This document shows positions 17,141-25,721 of a stretch of DNA of 64,000 nucleotides, piece after piece (the first letter of the stretch is position 1; every line of letters begins with the position of its first letter). Below the pieces are notes generated by a model, which worked only from the letters and a program-made list of their open reading frames with translations, was not told where the DNA came from and searched no databases. The DNA lies in contig NZ_CP015163.1 in NCBI RefSeq assembly GCF_003312875.1, forward strand, positions 1 to 64,000, read 5' to 3'. The position numbers and the translations under genes were made by a program. Origin of the DNA: Amycolatopsis albispora. GTDB taxonomy: Bacteria; Actinomycetota; Actinomycetes; Mycobacteriales; Pseudonocardiaceae.

Positions 17141-19210
17141 GTGACCGTCCCGAATCCGCACGAAGAAGCGTCGGCGCCCGGCGGCGCGCCGTCGCCGAGA
17201 CGCCGCGCGACGCTGGCGCGTAAATGGGCGTACCTGATCGGCTCGACGGCCTATCTGCCCTACACCCACAAAGAACTCGAAGCACATCTTCGTGAACTGG
17301 TCGACCAATTGATCGATGTGGTCCGCGGCACGCCGTTCGAGCCCGCGACGGCCGTGCGTGCGGGCGCGCGGCTGGTGGAGATGCGCTGCGTCGGCCCGGA
17401 CAGCCTGCGGCGGTCGCTGGAAGTGCTCGGCAAGGCGCTTTCCCGCGACCAGCCAGCCGATCGGGTGGTGCTCACGCTCGGCGCGCTGACCGCCGGTTAC
17501 AGCGAGGCGCAGCGCGAGCTGTTCCAGAAGCAGCAACGAGAACTCAACCGGACGCTGCTCGACGTCGAACGTGAAGCCCGCCGCCAGCAGGTGATGACGC
17601 AGGCGCGGTTCGAGGAGATCTTCGTCGGCTCGGCCAGCGGCGTGGCGCTGACCGAGCTGGACGGCACACTCGTGCGGATCAACGCCGCGCTCGGCCGCAC
17701 GCTCGAGCGCGCACCCGCCGACATCGCCGGGCTCAGCCTGTTCGACCTGATCCACCCGGACGACACCGAGGCGCTGCGATCGGCCTATCGCGAGCTGATG
17801 GACGGCCGGATCAGCCGGTTGCGGATGGGGCGCAGGCTGGTGGCCGAGTCCGGCGAGGCGCTGTGGGTGACGCTGACCGCCGGCGTGATCAGGGACGCGG
17901 CGGGCAAGGCCGAGCAGTTCGTCACCCTCGTCGACGACGACACCGACGTTTCGCTGCTGCAACGCCGGTTGAGCCACCAGGCGCTGCACGACGCGCTGAC
18001 CGGTCTGCCGAACCGCCAGTTCTTCGGCACGCGGCTGGAGCGGGCGCTGCGGCTGGCCGATCCGGCCACCGGCATCACCGTGTTCCACCTCGATCTCGAC
18101 GGGTTCTCGGTGATCACCGACGGGCTCGGCCCCGGCAGCGGGGACCGGCTGCTGCGCAGTGTCGCCGCGACGCTGAAATCCGTGGTGTCCGAGGAAAACG
18201 CGATCGTGGCGCGGCTCGGTGGTGACGAGTTCGGCATTCTGATCGAGAACACCGAGCACACGCCCGACATCGGTACCACCATCCGGCGGATCAACCAGGA
18301 GCTGGCCGAGCCGGTCTATCTCGACGAGCGGACCGGCGTGGCGGTGTCGGCGACCATCGGCGTGGCCCACCGGCCGTCGCGCGACCTGGCGCCGAGTGAA
18401 CTCCTGCGGGCCACGGACATGACGCTGCGCCGCGCCCAGCGGCACGGGCACCGCCAGTGGCAGGTGTTCGATCCGGCGCAGGACCGCAAGGAACGGCACG
18501 ACTTCAGCCTCGCCGCGTCCATGGCCGGCGCGTGGGAACTCGGTGAGCTGGCGGTGGCCTACCGCCCGGTGGTCCGGCTGGAGGACCGCAGCACCACCGG
18601 CGTGGAGGCCAGGCTGTGCTGGAACCACCAGAGCGAGGGTGTGCTCGGGCACGAGACCTGCGTGGAACTGGCCGGGCGCACCGGATTGCTGCTGCCGCTG
18701 GGGGAATGGCTGCTGCGGACGGCCTGCGAGAAGGTGCGCGACGAGCGGGGCAAGGTGCTCGTGGCCGGGCTGACACCCGAGCAGGCCGCCGATCCCGACC
18801 TGGTCGGCACCGTGCGGCAGGCGCTGGCCGAAACCGGGCTGAGCGCGGCACGGCTGCGCATCGGCTTCCCGGTGCGGGCGTTGCTGGCCGAACGCGGCGA
18901 GGCCGCCGACAACCTCCGCGTGCTCGCGGAAATCGGGGTGTACAGCGAAATCCTGGACTTCGGCGCGGCCGGTGACGTGGACTGCCTCGACGAACTGCCG
19001 GTGCGCACGGTCCGGCTGGCCCGTCGCCTGGCCGCCCGCCAGCAGGAGGCCACCAGCCTGCTGGTCGCGCGGTCGGTGGCGAACCTGGTCGAGCTGGCGC
19101 ACCTGGCCGGGACCACCGTGCTGGTGGACGGCATCCGCACCGCGGAGCAGGCGGCCTGGTGGCGGCGGGCGGGCGCCGACGCCGGGCTCGGCCCCTACTT
19201 CGGCGGCTGA
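17141..19210 (+). CDS. PAS-GGDEF protein with degenerate EAL domain (probable diguanylate cyclase)
   Basis: 689 residues. Order: a helical N-terminal domain (to about 140), PAS domain (about 150-265, FEEIFVGSASGVALTELDG), GGDEF domain (about 280-435) with intact RLGGDEFGIL, and an EAL-like domain (about 455-680). The inhibitory I-site RxxD before GGDEF is absent. The EAL domain keeps Glu in VEARLCW but lacks the ExLxR core, the DDFGTGYSSL loop (LDFGAAGDVDCL here) and the catalytic Lys region, so it is probably inactive. No membrane segments, so a soluble c-di-GMP synthase. GTG 17141 is chosen because codons before it lack third-position GC bias. Confidence 0.85.
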   Translation: MTVPNPHEEASAPGGAPSPRRRATLARKWAYLIGSTAYLPYTHKELEAHLRELVDQLIDVVRGTPFEPATAVRAGARLVEMRCVGPDSLRRSLEVLGKALSRDQPADRVVLTLGALTAGYSEAQRELFQKQQRELNRTLLDVEREARRQQVMTQARFEEIFVGSASGVALTELDGTLVRINAALGRTLERAPADIAGLSLFDLIHPDDTEALRSAYRELMDGRISRLRMGRRLVAESGEALWVTLTAGVIRDAAGKAEQFVTLVDDDTDVSLLQRRLSHQALHDALTGLPNRQFFGTRLERALRLADPATGITVFHLDLDGFSVITDGLGPGSGDRLLRSVAATLKSVVSEENAIVARLGGDEFGILIENTEHTPDIGTTIRRINQELAEPVYLDERTGVAVSATIGVAHRPSRDLAPSELLRATDMTLRRAQRHGHRQWQVFDPAQDRKERHDFSLAASMAGAWELGELAVAYRPVVRLEDRSTTGVEARLCWNHQSEGVLGHETCVELAGRTGLLLPLGEWLLRTACEKVRDERGKVLVAGLTPEQAADPDLVGTVRQALAETGLSAARLRIGFPVRALLAERGEAADNLRVLAEIGVYSEILDFGAAGDVDCLDELPVRTVRLARRLAARQQEATSLLVARSVANLVELAHLAGTTVLVDGIRTAEQAAWWRRAGADAGLGPYFGG

Positions 19211-19758
19211 GCCTCGGGGAACAGGAAACGCGCGATCGCCCTGGCGGTGACCTCGGGTTCCTCGGGCCGGGACAGCGCGCCGGTCAGCACGAGCGTGGCG
19301 TACCCGTGCACCAGCGACCACGCGGCCACCCTGGCCAGGTCGTGGTCCGGGCCGGTGCGCGGATCGGCGGCGACGCCCTCGGCGAGCGCGTCCCCGGCGC
19401 GATCGCGCGCCGCCACCAGTGCCTCGTCGTCGGCGCGGTAGAAGTCGGGCCGGAACATCACGTCGAAGTGCGCGCGGTGCGCCAGCGCGAACCGCACGTA
19501 CGCCACGCCCATCTCGATCATGCCGCCACCGGCTTCACGGGCCTCGGCCATCGCCTCGGCCAGCAGGTCGTAGCCCTCGGTGGCGAGCGCGGTCAGCAGC
19601 CCGGCCTTGTCGCCGAAGTGGTGGTTCGGCGCCGCGTTGGACACCCCGGCGCGGCGCGCCAGCTCACGCAGGCTGATCGCGGCGGGCCCGGACTCGGTGA
19701 TCGCGTCGACCGCGGCGGCGAGCATGGTGCGCCGGAGATCGCCGTGGTGGTAGGGCAT
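19195..19758 (-). CDS. TetR-family regulator (TetR_C_33-like)
   Basis: 187 residues. The HTH is MPYHHGDLRRTMLAAAVDAI followed by ISLRELARRAGVSNAAPNHH and FGDKAGLLTALATEG. The YHHGDL start is characteristic of a large actinobacterial TetR group. It overlaps the 3' end of the GGDEF gene by 16 bp tail to tail and is divergent from a DoxX-like gene across a region with three GACAAG half-sites, which it probably binds. Confidence 0.9.
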   Translation of the reverse strand: MPYHHGDLRRTMLAAAVDAITESGPAAISLRELARRAGVSNAAPNHHFGDKAGLLTALATEGYDLLAEAMAEAREAGGGMIEMGVAYVRFALAHRAHFDVMFRPDFYRADDEALVAARDRAGDALAEGVAADPRTGPDHDLARVAAWSLVHGYATLVLTGALSRPEEPEVTARAIARFLFPEAQPPK

Positions 19759-19785
19759 GCCGGACAGCCTAGCCCAATCTAAGCA

Positions 19786-19828
19786 TTGACAAGATGCGAC
19801 TGCGCGAGGCAATCTTGTCGCTGACAAG
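19786..19828 (+). promoter_or_regulatory. Promoter and TetR operator region of the DoxX-like gene
   Basis: TTGACA (19786-19791), 18 bases, CAATCT (19810-19815) is a good sigma-70-type promoter reading toward the DoxX gene. Three GACAAG half-sites overlap it: plus orientation at 19788, minus at 19814-19819 and plus at 19823-19828. The last two form CTTGTC-GCT-GACAAG. Repressor binding here would cover -35, -10 and the start point. Confidence 0.6.
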
Positions 19829-19852
19829 TTTGTGAGCTGATGGGGGGACGGC

Positions 19853-20356
19853 ATGGCACCGTTGGTGATCCTGGTGGTGGTCACGCTGGTGACCTGGGTG
19901 CTCGGCGTGCTCGGGGTGCGGCGGCTCAGGCCGTGGCCGATACCGGTGCGCACCGGTATCGCCGCGATGTTCGTCGCGACCGGCGTGGCGCACTTCGTCG
20001 GCATGCGCGCGGAACTGGTGGCCATGGTGCCGCCGTCGCTGCCCGCGCCGGAACTGCTGGTCACCGTGACCGGCGTGCTCGAACTGGCCGGTGCGGCCGG
20101 CCTGCTGTGGGCGCGGACCGCGCCGTGGGCCGCGGCCGGGCTGAGCCTGATGCTGGTGGCGATGTTCCCGGCGAACGTGCACAAGGCGGTGACCGGGATC
20201 GGCCTGCCGTGGGACGACCAGCTGGTGCCGCGGACCGCCATGCAGGTGGTGTTCCTGGCCGCGACGCTCAGCGTGGTCGTGCACCACGTGCGGGCCAAGC
20301 GGCGTCAGCCGGAAACGGCACCCACGGCGCCGACCACCCTGTCCACGAAGCCGTAG
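19853..20356 (+). CDS. DoxX-like membrane protein
   Basis: 167 residues with four predicted membrane helices (about 2-20, 33-52, 63-86, 121-139). The HFVGMRAELVAMVPPSLPAPELLVT segment in the loop after helix 2 is typical of DoxX-like proteins, which associate with redox or thiol stress functions. ATG 19853 follows GGGGGGACGGC. It is divergent from a TetR gene that likely represses it, and its 3' end overlaps the clpP-like gene by 52 bp tail to tail. Confidence 0.8.
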   Translation: MAPLVILVVVTLVTWVLGVLGVRRLRPWPIPVRTGIAAMFVATGVAHFVGMRAELVAMVPPSLPAPELLVTVTGVLELAGAAGLLWARTAPWAAAGLSLMLVAMFPANVHKAVTGIGLPWDDQLVPRTAMQVVFLAATLSVVVHHVRAKRRQPETAPTAPTTLSTKP

Positions 20357-20907
20357 TCCAGGGCTTCTTCGGCGTCGAACCAGCGGTCGCGGTCGGCGTC
20401 GGCGGTGATCCGTTCCACGGTCTGCCCGGTCTGCGCGGCGGTGATCTCGGCGATGCGGCGCTTCATCTTGCCGAACACCTCCGCCTGGATGGCCACGTCC
20501 GCGGCCGAGCCGCCGATGCCCGCCGACGGCTGGTGCATCACGATCCGCGTGTTCGGCAGCAGGAACCGCTTGCCCGGCGTGCCCGAGGACAGCAGGAACT
20601 GGCCCATCGAGGCGACAAAGCCGAGGCCCCAGGTGGCCACGTCCGGCTGGATGAGCTGCATGGTGTCGTAGATGGCCATGCCCGCGGTCACCGAGCCGCC
20701 CGGCGAATTGATGTAGAAGGTGATGTCGCGGTCCGGATCGTCGGCGGCCAGCAGCAGCAACTGCGCGGTGATCCGGTTCGCCACCTCGTCGGTCACCTCG
20801 GAGCCGAGGAAGACGATGCGGTCGCGCAGCAGCTGTTCGTAGACGGAGTCGTTGAGGGACAGCCCGCTCGACGGGGTGTGCATCTCGGGCACCAGCTCAA
20901 GTGTCAT
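20305..20907 (-). CDS. clpP: ATP-dependent Clp protease proteolytic subunit (ClpP family)
   Basis: 200 residues. Ser100 in FVASMGQFLLSSG, His125 in RIVMHQPSAG and Asp174 in ADRDRWF make the serine protease triad; YINSPGGSVTAGMAIYDT is the family's oxyanion and substrate strand. It stands alone, with no clpX or second clpP next to it, so it is an accessory paralogue of the main clpP1P2 pair. ClpP barrels need an AAA+ partner such as ClpX or ClpC encoded elsewhere. Confidence 0.93.
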   Translation of the reverse strand: MTLELVPEMHTPSSGLSLNDSVYEQLLRDRIVFLGSEVTDEVANRITAQLLLLAADDPDRDITFYINSPGGSVTAGMAIYDTMQLIQPDVATWGLGFVASMGQFLLSSGTPGKRFLLPNTRIVMHQPSAGIGGSAADVAIQAEVFGKMKRRIAEITAAQTGQTVERITADADRDRWFDAEEALDYGFVDRVVGAVGAVSG

Positions 20908-20983
20908 GCCCGCGACGGTAGAGCGCGGGAACCCGTTGGCCGCCCGATGTTCGCTCAGGGCGAGGCCGGTTCGCGGTGAGCGA

Positions 20984-21472
20984 TCAAGTATGCCCGAGCA
21001 GATCGCGGATCCACGGCCGGAAACCCAGGCGCCGGTACAGTTCTTCGGCGCCGGTGTTCTCGGCGAGGACCCCGATCGACCAGTACTCGATGCCGCGGTT
21101 CTTCAGTTCCGCGCGGCAGGCGTCGAGCAACGCGGTGCCGATGCCGCCGTCACGCAGCGCGGGATCGACCACCAGCGAAGTGATCTCACCCCGCGTTTCG
21201 CCGAAGTCGAAGGTGGCGCCCGACGGCAGCAACCGGCAGCACAGGTAACCCACCGGACCGGCCCGTTCTCCTTGGTGCGCGGTGAGAATCAGCGCCCTGC
21301 CCGCACGCAGCCAGGTCCGGTACTGCTCGTGCCGCACCGCCCAGGACTCGGGGTTTTCGCGGACGGGCAGCGTTTCGCCCACCAGCGACCGGTGGTGCTC
21401 GGTCAGCGCCAGCCACAACGGCTCCAGCACACCGAGTTCGCCTTCACCCGCCTGCCGGACCGCCACCGTCAT
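20984..21472 (-). CDS. GNAT-family N-acetyltransferase
   Basis: 162 residues. GEITSLVVDPALRDGGIGTALLDA holds the acetyl-CoA loop (R-D-G-G-I-G, a variant of Q/RxxGxG/A), and VLAENTGAEELYRRLGFRP is the usual motif B and C-terminal end. The start overlaps the stop of the upstream GlxA-type regulator (ATGA), so it is co-transcribed with that gene. Acceptor substrate unknown. Confidence 0.88.
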   Translation of the reverse strand: MTVAVRQAGEGELGVLEPLWLALTEHHRSLVGETLPVRENPESWAVRHEQYRTWLRAGRALILTAHQGERAGPVGYLCCRLLPSGATFDFGETRGEITSLVVDPALRDGGIGTALLDACRAELKNRGIEYWSIGVLAENTGAEELYRRLGFRPWIRDLLGHT

Positions 21473-22449
21473 GCGCTGATCTCCTCCCGGATGCCGAAGG
21501 TCCGCCGGTACGCCGACGGCGCGATCCGCATCGCGGCCGCGAAGTGGTGCCGGAAGGTCACCGCGGTGTCGAAGCCGACCGCGGTGGCGATCCGCTCGAT
21601 CGGCGTGTCGGTGGTCTCCAGCAGCGGCAGGCTGGCCTGCACGCGCTGCGCGATCAGCCAGCGGATCGGGCTGGTCCCGGTGGCACGCAGGAAGTGCCGC
21701 AGGTAGGTGCGGGTGGACATGGCGGCGATCTCGGCCAGCCTGGCCACGGTGATCGGCTCGGCCAGGTGCTCCAGCGCCCACGCCATGCTGCGCGCCACGT
21801 GGTCGTTCTCCGGGGCGGGTGCCATCGGCGCTTCGATGTACTGCGCCTGCCCGCCGTCCCGGTGCGGTGGGATGACCAGGTGCCTGGCCACCGAATTCGC
21901 CACCGCGGCGCCGTAGTCGGCCCGCACCAGGTGCAGGCACAGGTCCAGGCCGGCCGCACAGCCCGCGCTGGTGAACACGCCGTTGTCCTCGACGTAGAGC
22001 GGGGTCGGGTCGACTTCGACCTTCGGGAAGCGCGAGGTGAGCAGGTCGGTGTAGCGCCAGTGCGTGGTCGCGCGGCGGCCGTCGAGCAGGCCCGCTCCGG
22101 CCAGCGCGAAGGCACCCGAGCAGATGGACACGATCCGCGTGCCGCGGTGGTAGGCCTGCCGGAGCGCGGCGACCAGCTCCGGTGAGGGGTCCGCGGCCGG
22201 GTCGGCCACGCTCGGCACGACAAGCGTGTCGGCGTCGGTGAAGTCGTCCAGGCCGTACGGCGTTTCGAGGGTGGCGCCGCCGATCATCCGCACCGGGCCG
22301 GGCCGCTCGGCGCAGATCTTCAGCCGGTACCAGGGCACGTCGAAGTCCCGCCACTGGAGCCCGAACACCTCGGTGACGATGCCGGTTTCGAAGGCGGACA
22401 TGCCCTGGTACGCCAGTACCGCGACGCTGGGACCTGCTGCTTTCGCCAT
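21469..22449 (-). CDS. GlxA-family regulator: DJ-1/PfpI domain plus AraC HTH
   Basis: 326 residues. The N-terminal 190 form a DJ-1/PfpI domain with the nucleophile-elbow-like SICSGAFALAGAGLLDGRRATTHW, the diagnostic stretch of this family. The C-terminal 100 hold two AraC HTHs (VARLAEIAAMSTRTYLRHF and IERIATAVGFDTAVTFRHHF). Such proteins often control amine, betaine or nitrogen metabolism. It heads a two-gene operon with a GNAT acetyltransferase. Confidence 0.92.
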   Translation of the reverse strand: MAKAAGPSVAVLAYQGMSAFETGIVTEVFGLQWRDFDVPWYRLKICAERPGPVRMIGGATLETPYGLDDFTDADTLVVPSVADPAADPSPELVAALRQAYHRGTRIVSICSGAFALAGAGLLDGRRATTHWRYTDLLTSRFPKVEVDPTPLYVEDNGVFTSAGCAAGLDLCLHLVRADYGAAVANSVARHLVIPPHRDGGQAQYIEAPMAPAPENDHVARSMAWALEHLAEPITVARLAEIAAMSTRTYLRHFLRATGTSPIRWLIAQRVQASLPLLETTDTPIERIATAVGFDTAVTFRHHFAAAMRIAPSAYRRTFGIREEISA

Positions 22450-22614
22450 GCCTTCGAGCGTAGTCAGCCGCGCGCGTCCGGCCAGTGGCGTTCACGCCAC
22501 CTACCGTCAAGATCTCGCCACCGACGGGTGAGCGGCCCGCTTCCCGGACGGCGGGGAAGCCGGAATCGCGCGAGAATCGGAGATGGCCGGTGACTCACGA
22601 CGGAGGAGCTCCCG

Positions 22615-23148
22615 ATGTCCGACTACAACGCACCGTACGCGCGCGACGACCGGCCGGGGGTCGACGCGGGCCGGCTGTGGGCGGGTGGCATCGCCACCGC
22701 GGTGGTGGCCGCGTTGCTGGCGATCGTCGGCCTGCTGATCGCGCGCGGCCTGTTCGAGGTCGAAGTGCTCGCGCCGGAGGGCGCCGGGATCTGGGGCAAC
22801 GCGAGCACGCCCTACTACGCGGTGACCGCGGCCGTGGTGGCGCTGCTGGCCACCGGCCTGATGCACCTGCTCAGCGTGGCCACGCCGGCGCCGAGCCAGT
22901 TCTTCGGCTGGATCATGGTGCTGGTCACCCTGATCGCGGTGGTCGTCCCGCTGACGCTGACCGTGGACCTCGGCGCGAAGATCGCCACCGCGCTGATCAA
23001 CCTGGTGCTCGGGCTGGTGATCGCGGTGATCGTGCACAACACCGCGGTGAACGCGCGCACGCTGCACCGGCGCAAGCGCGCCACCGATCCGCAGGCGCCG
23101 ACCCGGCAGTGGAACCAGCCGCCGCCGAGCACCTACTACGACCGCTGA
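22615..23148 (+). CDS. Four-helix membrane protein, DUF6069-like
   Basis: 177 residues. A hydrophilic N-terminus (MSDYNAPYARDDRPG) precedes four hydrophobic helices at about 22-44, 65-85, 98-117 and 127-146, and a basic Pro/Gln-rich tail (RRKRATDP to PPPSTYYDR). The layout matches the actinobacterial DUF6069 family of unknown role. GGAGGAG lies eight bases before the ATG. The 3' end overlaps the cupin gene by 13 bp tail to tail. Confidence 0.75.
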   Translation: MSDYNAPYARDDRPGVDAGRLWAGGIATAVVAALLAIVGLLIARGLFEVEVLAPEGAGIWGNASTPYYAVTAAVVALLATGLMHLLSVATPAPSQFFGWIMVLVTLIAVVVPLTLTVDLGAKIATALINLVLGLVIAVIVHNTAVNARTLHRRKRATDPQAPTRQWNQPPPSTYYDR

Positions 23149-23588
23149 TCCTCGGCGAAGTGCACGTCGTACCGTTCGGCGTGCAGGCTGGCGAAGTCGG
23201 CTTCGCCGCGCTGGATGCGGCCGAGGTGGCGGAAGTAGCCGAACCGATCGACGCCGGGCGTGAGCACGGCCAGCAGGTCGGCGGCGTGCCCTGGTGCCGC
23301 GCCGAACGCGTGCGGCAGCCCCGGCGGGACGACCACGACGTCACCGCGGGTGACGCGGGTGTGCTCGTCGCCGAGCACGAAGTCCAGCTCGCCGTCGAGC
23401 ACGTAGAACATTTCGGTGGATTTCGCGTGGTGGTGCGTTTTCGCGCCGGTCGCACCCACGCCCAGGACGAGGCGGTTGACGCCGAGCGCGTCGCCGGTGT
23501 GGCTCGCGTCGGCGAGCAGGTGGAACGCGCCGCCGCCGGGCAGCGTGACGAGTTCGGCGGTGGTGGCGCGGAAGATGTGCTTGTTCAT
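23136..23588 (-). CDS. Cupin-domain protein
   Basis: 150 residues. The cupin metal motif is seen as KTHHHAKSTEMFYVLDGELDF (motif 1) and PPGLPHAFGA (motif 2), giving three His and a Glu for a metal. A C-terminal YFRHLGRIQRGE tail is common in cupins of small regulatory or isomerase type. ATG 23588 is chosen. It is divergent from a LysR gene 82 bp away, which is its likely regulator. Confidence 0.85.
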   Translation of the reverse strand: MNKHIFRATTAELVTLPGGGAFHLLADASHTGDALGVNRLVLGVGATGAKTHHHAKSTEMFYVLDGELDFVLGDEHTRVTRGDVVVVPPGLPHAFGAAPGHAADLLAVLTPGVDRFGYFRHLGRIQRGEADFASLHAERYDVHFAEDQRS

Positions 23589-23670
23589 GGCTCCAGTCGA
23601 CCCCGGGAAGAAAGCGCGTACCACCGGCGGTTGGAGATCGCGGGGATCACCGATCGAGATGGGGCGCGCG

Positions 23671-24528
23671 ATGGAGTTGCGGCAGCTGCGGTACTTCGTG
23701 ACCGTCGCCGAAGCGGGCGGGTTCGGCCGGGCCGCCGAACGGCTGCACATCGTGCAGTCGGCGGTCAGCCAGCAGGTCGGACGGCTGGAACGCGAGCTGG
23801 GGGTGCGGTTGTTCGACCGGTCGGGGCGGCGGGTCCGGCTCACCGAGGGCGGCGAGCGGCTGCTGCCCGAGGCGCGGGCGGCGCTGGCGGCGGCGGAGCG
23901 GGTGCGTTCGGTGGCGGCCGAGGGCGCCGGCCTGCGGCTGGGTGCGGTGCACGGGCCGGGTGACCGGATCTACCGCACGCTCGGTGCGCTCGCGGACGTC
24001 GCCCCGGGGTTGCGGGTCCGGTTGAAGCGCCTGGCCCCGGCGGAACGGCTCGCCGCGGTCCGGTCCGGTGAACTGGACGCGGCGCTGGTCCGCGCGCGGC
24101 CGTCGGCGGGACAGCTGGAACTGTTCCCGATCTGGCACGACCCGCTGCACGCGGCACTGCCCGCCACGCATCCGCTGGCCGGGAAACCGTTGCTGCGCCT
24201 GGAAGATCTCGCGGACCTGCCGGTGCGCCTGGCGCCTCGCGCGGCGAACCCGCCGTTCCACGACCTGGTCCGGGACGAGTTCGCGGCGGCCGGGATCGAG
24301 CCGCCCGAAGGTCCGCCGTTCACCGGGCTGGTGGAGACCATGGCCGAGATCGCGGCCGCTCCGCCGTCGTGGACGGTGTTCTACGAGGTGTCCGGGCTGC
24401 CCTCGGTGCCGGGGGTGGCCGTGCGCCCGCTGTCCGGGCCGGTGCTGACCACCTCGCTGGCCGTGCCGCCGGGACCACCCGGCCCGGCGGTGCGGCACCT
24501 GCTCACCGCGCTCGGGTCGGTGAGCTGA
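23671..24528 (+). CDS. LysR-family transcriptional regulator
   Basis: 285 residues. The N-terminal HTH starts MELRQLRYFVTVAEAGGFGR and includes LHIVQSAVSQQVGRLEREL, both textbook LysR. The remainder is a PBP2-type effector domain. ATG 23671 is used since LysR proteins start this way; ATG 23659 is in frame four codons upstream. It is divergent from the cupin gene and 28 bp upstream of the TauE-like transporter gene, both possible targets. Confidence 0.92.
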   Translation: MELRQLRYFVTVAEAGGFGRAAERLHIVQSAVSQQVGRLERELGVRLFDRSGRRVRLTEGGERLLPEARAALAAAERVRSVAAEGAGLRLGAVHGPGDRIYRTLGALADVAPGLRVRLKRLAPAERLAAVRSGELDAALVRARPSAGQLELFPIWHDPLHAALPATHPLAGKPLLRLEDLADLPVRLAPRAANPPFHDLVRDEFAAAGIEPPEGPPFTGLVETMAEIAAAPPSWTVFYEVSGLPSVPGVAVRPLSGPVLTTSLAVPPGPPGPAVRHLLTALGSVS

Positions 24529-24556
24529 AGCCAGGGAACAGTGCGATGCTCGGCTG

Positions 24557-25318
24557 GTGCCCGAGATGCTGATGCTGGTCCTCGCCGGAGTCGCCGCGGG
24601 CGGGCTGAACGCGGTCGGCGGGGGCGGCACCTTCGTGGCACTGCCCGCGCTGGTCGCCGCCGGGCTCACGCCGGTGACCGCGAACGCCGCGACCACCGTC
24701 GCGCTGGTGCCGGGCGCGGCGGTCAGCGCCTGGGTCTACCGCCGCGAGATCCACCCGGTCGGCGGCACCTCGCTGCCCGCGCTGACCTCGATGAGCGTGC
24801 TCGGGAGTGCGCTCGGTGCCGGGTTGCTGCTGGTGCTGCCGTCGTCCTCGTTCGACGCCGCGGTGCCGTGGCTGCTCGCCTTCGCCACGGTCGTGCTCGC
24901 GTTCGGACGCCCGCTCGCGCGCCGCCTCGGCACGCTGGACGCGGCGGGCGGGATGAGCGCGAAGGCGGTGCTGCTTGGCCAGTTCGTGCTGTGCGTTTAC
25001 GGCGGTTACTTCGGTGGTGCGGTCGGCATCCTGATGCTCGCGCTGTGGAGCATCGGCCTCGGGCTGGACGCGGCGGCGGGCAATCCGATGCGCGTCGCCC
25101 AGCTCGCCGCCGTGTTCCTCACCGCGACGGTGTTGTTCCTGGCCGGGTCGGACGTGCTCGACGACCCGGTGCCGCTGCTGACCATGCTCGGCGGCGCGGT
25201 CGCGGGCGGGTTCGCCGGTGCGCAGTGGGCGCGGCGCCTGCCCGCCTGGCTGGTGCGCGGCATCGTGCTGAGCACGGCCGCGGCGATGACCGTGCTCTAC
25301 TTCGTGAAAGGGGCCTGA
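24557..25318 (+). CDS. TauE/SafE-family anion exporter
   Basis: 253 residues with about eight membrane helices. AAGGLNAVGGGGTFVALPAL and the internal repeat YGGYFGGAVGILMLALW are the paired glycine-rich motifs of the sulfite/organosulfur exporter family. GTG 24557. It follows the LysR gene closely in the same direction and may be its target. The exported anion (sulfite, sulfonate or an organic acid) cannot be told. Confidence 0.88.
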   Translation: MPEMLMLVLAGVAAGGLNAVGGGGTFVALPALVAAGLTPVTANAATTVALVPGAAVSAWVYRREIHPVGGTSLPALTSMSVLGSALGAGLLLVLPSSSFDAAVPWLLAFATVVLAFGRPLARRLGTLDAAGGMSAKAVLLGQFVLCVYGGYFGGAVGILMLALWSIGLGLDAAAGNPMRVAQLAAVFLTATVLFLAGSDVLDDPVPLLTMLGGAVAGGFAGAQWARRLPAWLVRGIVLSTAAAMTVLYFVKGA

Positions 25319-25322
25319 GCTT

Positions 25323-25532
25323 TCAGAGGTGCCAGAGCCGGTCGAGCAGGCGCTTGCGGAAGTTGTTGTGCTCGTACCAGTCGAGGTCGGCCTGGGTGGG
25401 CCAGGTGACCCGGGTCCGCAGCCCGCTCAGCCTGGCGTGCGTGCGGTTGCGGCGCGGGAAGCCGCCGGGCGTGCCCAGCGGGAACAGCGCCGAGTCGAGT
25501 TGGAGGGTGCCTTGGTGCGCGGGAAAAGTCAT
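25323..25532 (-). CDS. Hypothetical 69-residue protein
   Basis: No known family recognised. It starts MTFPAHQGTLQLDSALFPLG, has a basic middle (PRRNRTHARLSG) and ends TQADLDWYEHNNFRKRLLDRLW-HL. Third-position GC is high across the frame and the charged amphipathic C-terminal helix looks protein-like, so I accept it as a gene. It is convergent with the TauE-like gene with only four bases between. Confidence 0.5.
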   Translation of the reverse strand: MTFPAHQGTLQLDSALFPLGTPGGFPRRNRTHARLSGLRTRVTWPTQADLDWYEHNNFRKRLLDRLWHL

Positions 25533-25603
25533 GACGCCCCAGCAGCCGGTAAGTTGAGTGGACAGGTGTTCACTGTGTCCGAACGGCGCAGCACCGTCAA
25601 TCA

Positions 25604-25635
25604 TTCGGACGAGTGAAGATCGACTTTCGGACGAG
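25604..25635 (+). promoter_or_regulatory. Tandem direct repeat upstream of the ECF42 operon promoter
   Basis: TTCGGACGAG occurs at 25604-25613 and again at 25626-25635, 22 bp apart, about two helical turns. It ends 11 bp before the predicted -35 hexamer. This is the place and spacing expected of an activator or second regulator dimer pair. No protein assigned. Confidence 0.4.
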
Positions 25636-25646
25636 ATCACGGTCAC

Positions 25647-25673
25647 TGTCGAATCCGCCCGCGCTCGCGCGTC
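25647..25673 (+). promoter_or_regulatory. Predicted ECF42 promoter
   Basis: TGTCGA at 25647-25652, 17 bases, CGTC at 25670-25673. From memory, the ECF42 promoter described in Streptomyces venezuelae has TGTCGA at -35 and CG(A/T)C at -10. It lies 48 bp before the first gene of an operon that encodes an ECF42 sigma factor, so positive autoregulation is likely. Confidence 0.65.
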
Positions 25674-25721
25674 GAGGGAATCGAGGGCGCCCGCCGGGCG
25701 CCGCCGACCGTGGAGGAAGTC

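Noticed and set aside
17027..19321. 764-codon open frame antisense to the GGDEF gene
   Set aside because: Low-complexity translation caused by high GC; the plus-strand GGDEF/EAL motifs are decisive.
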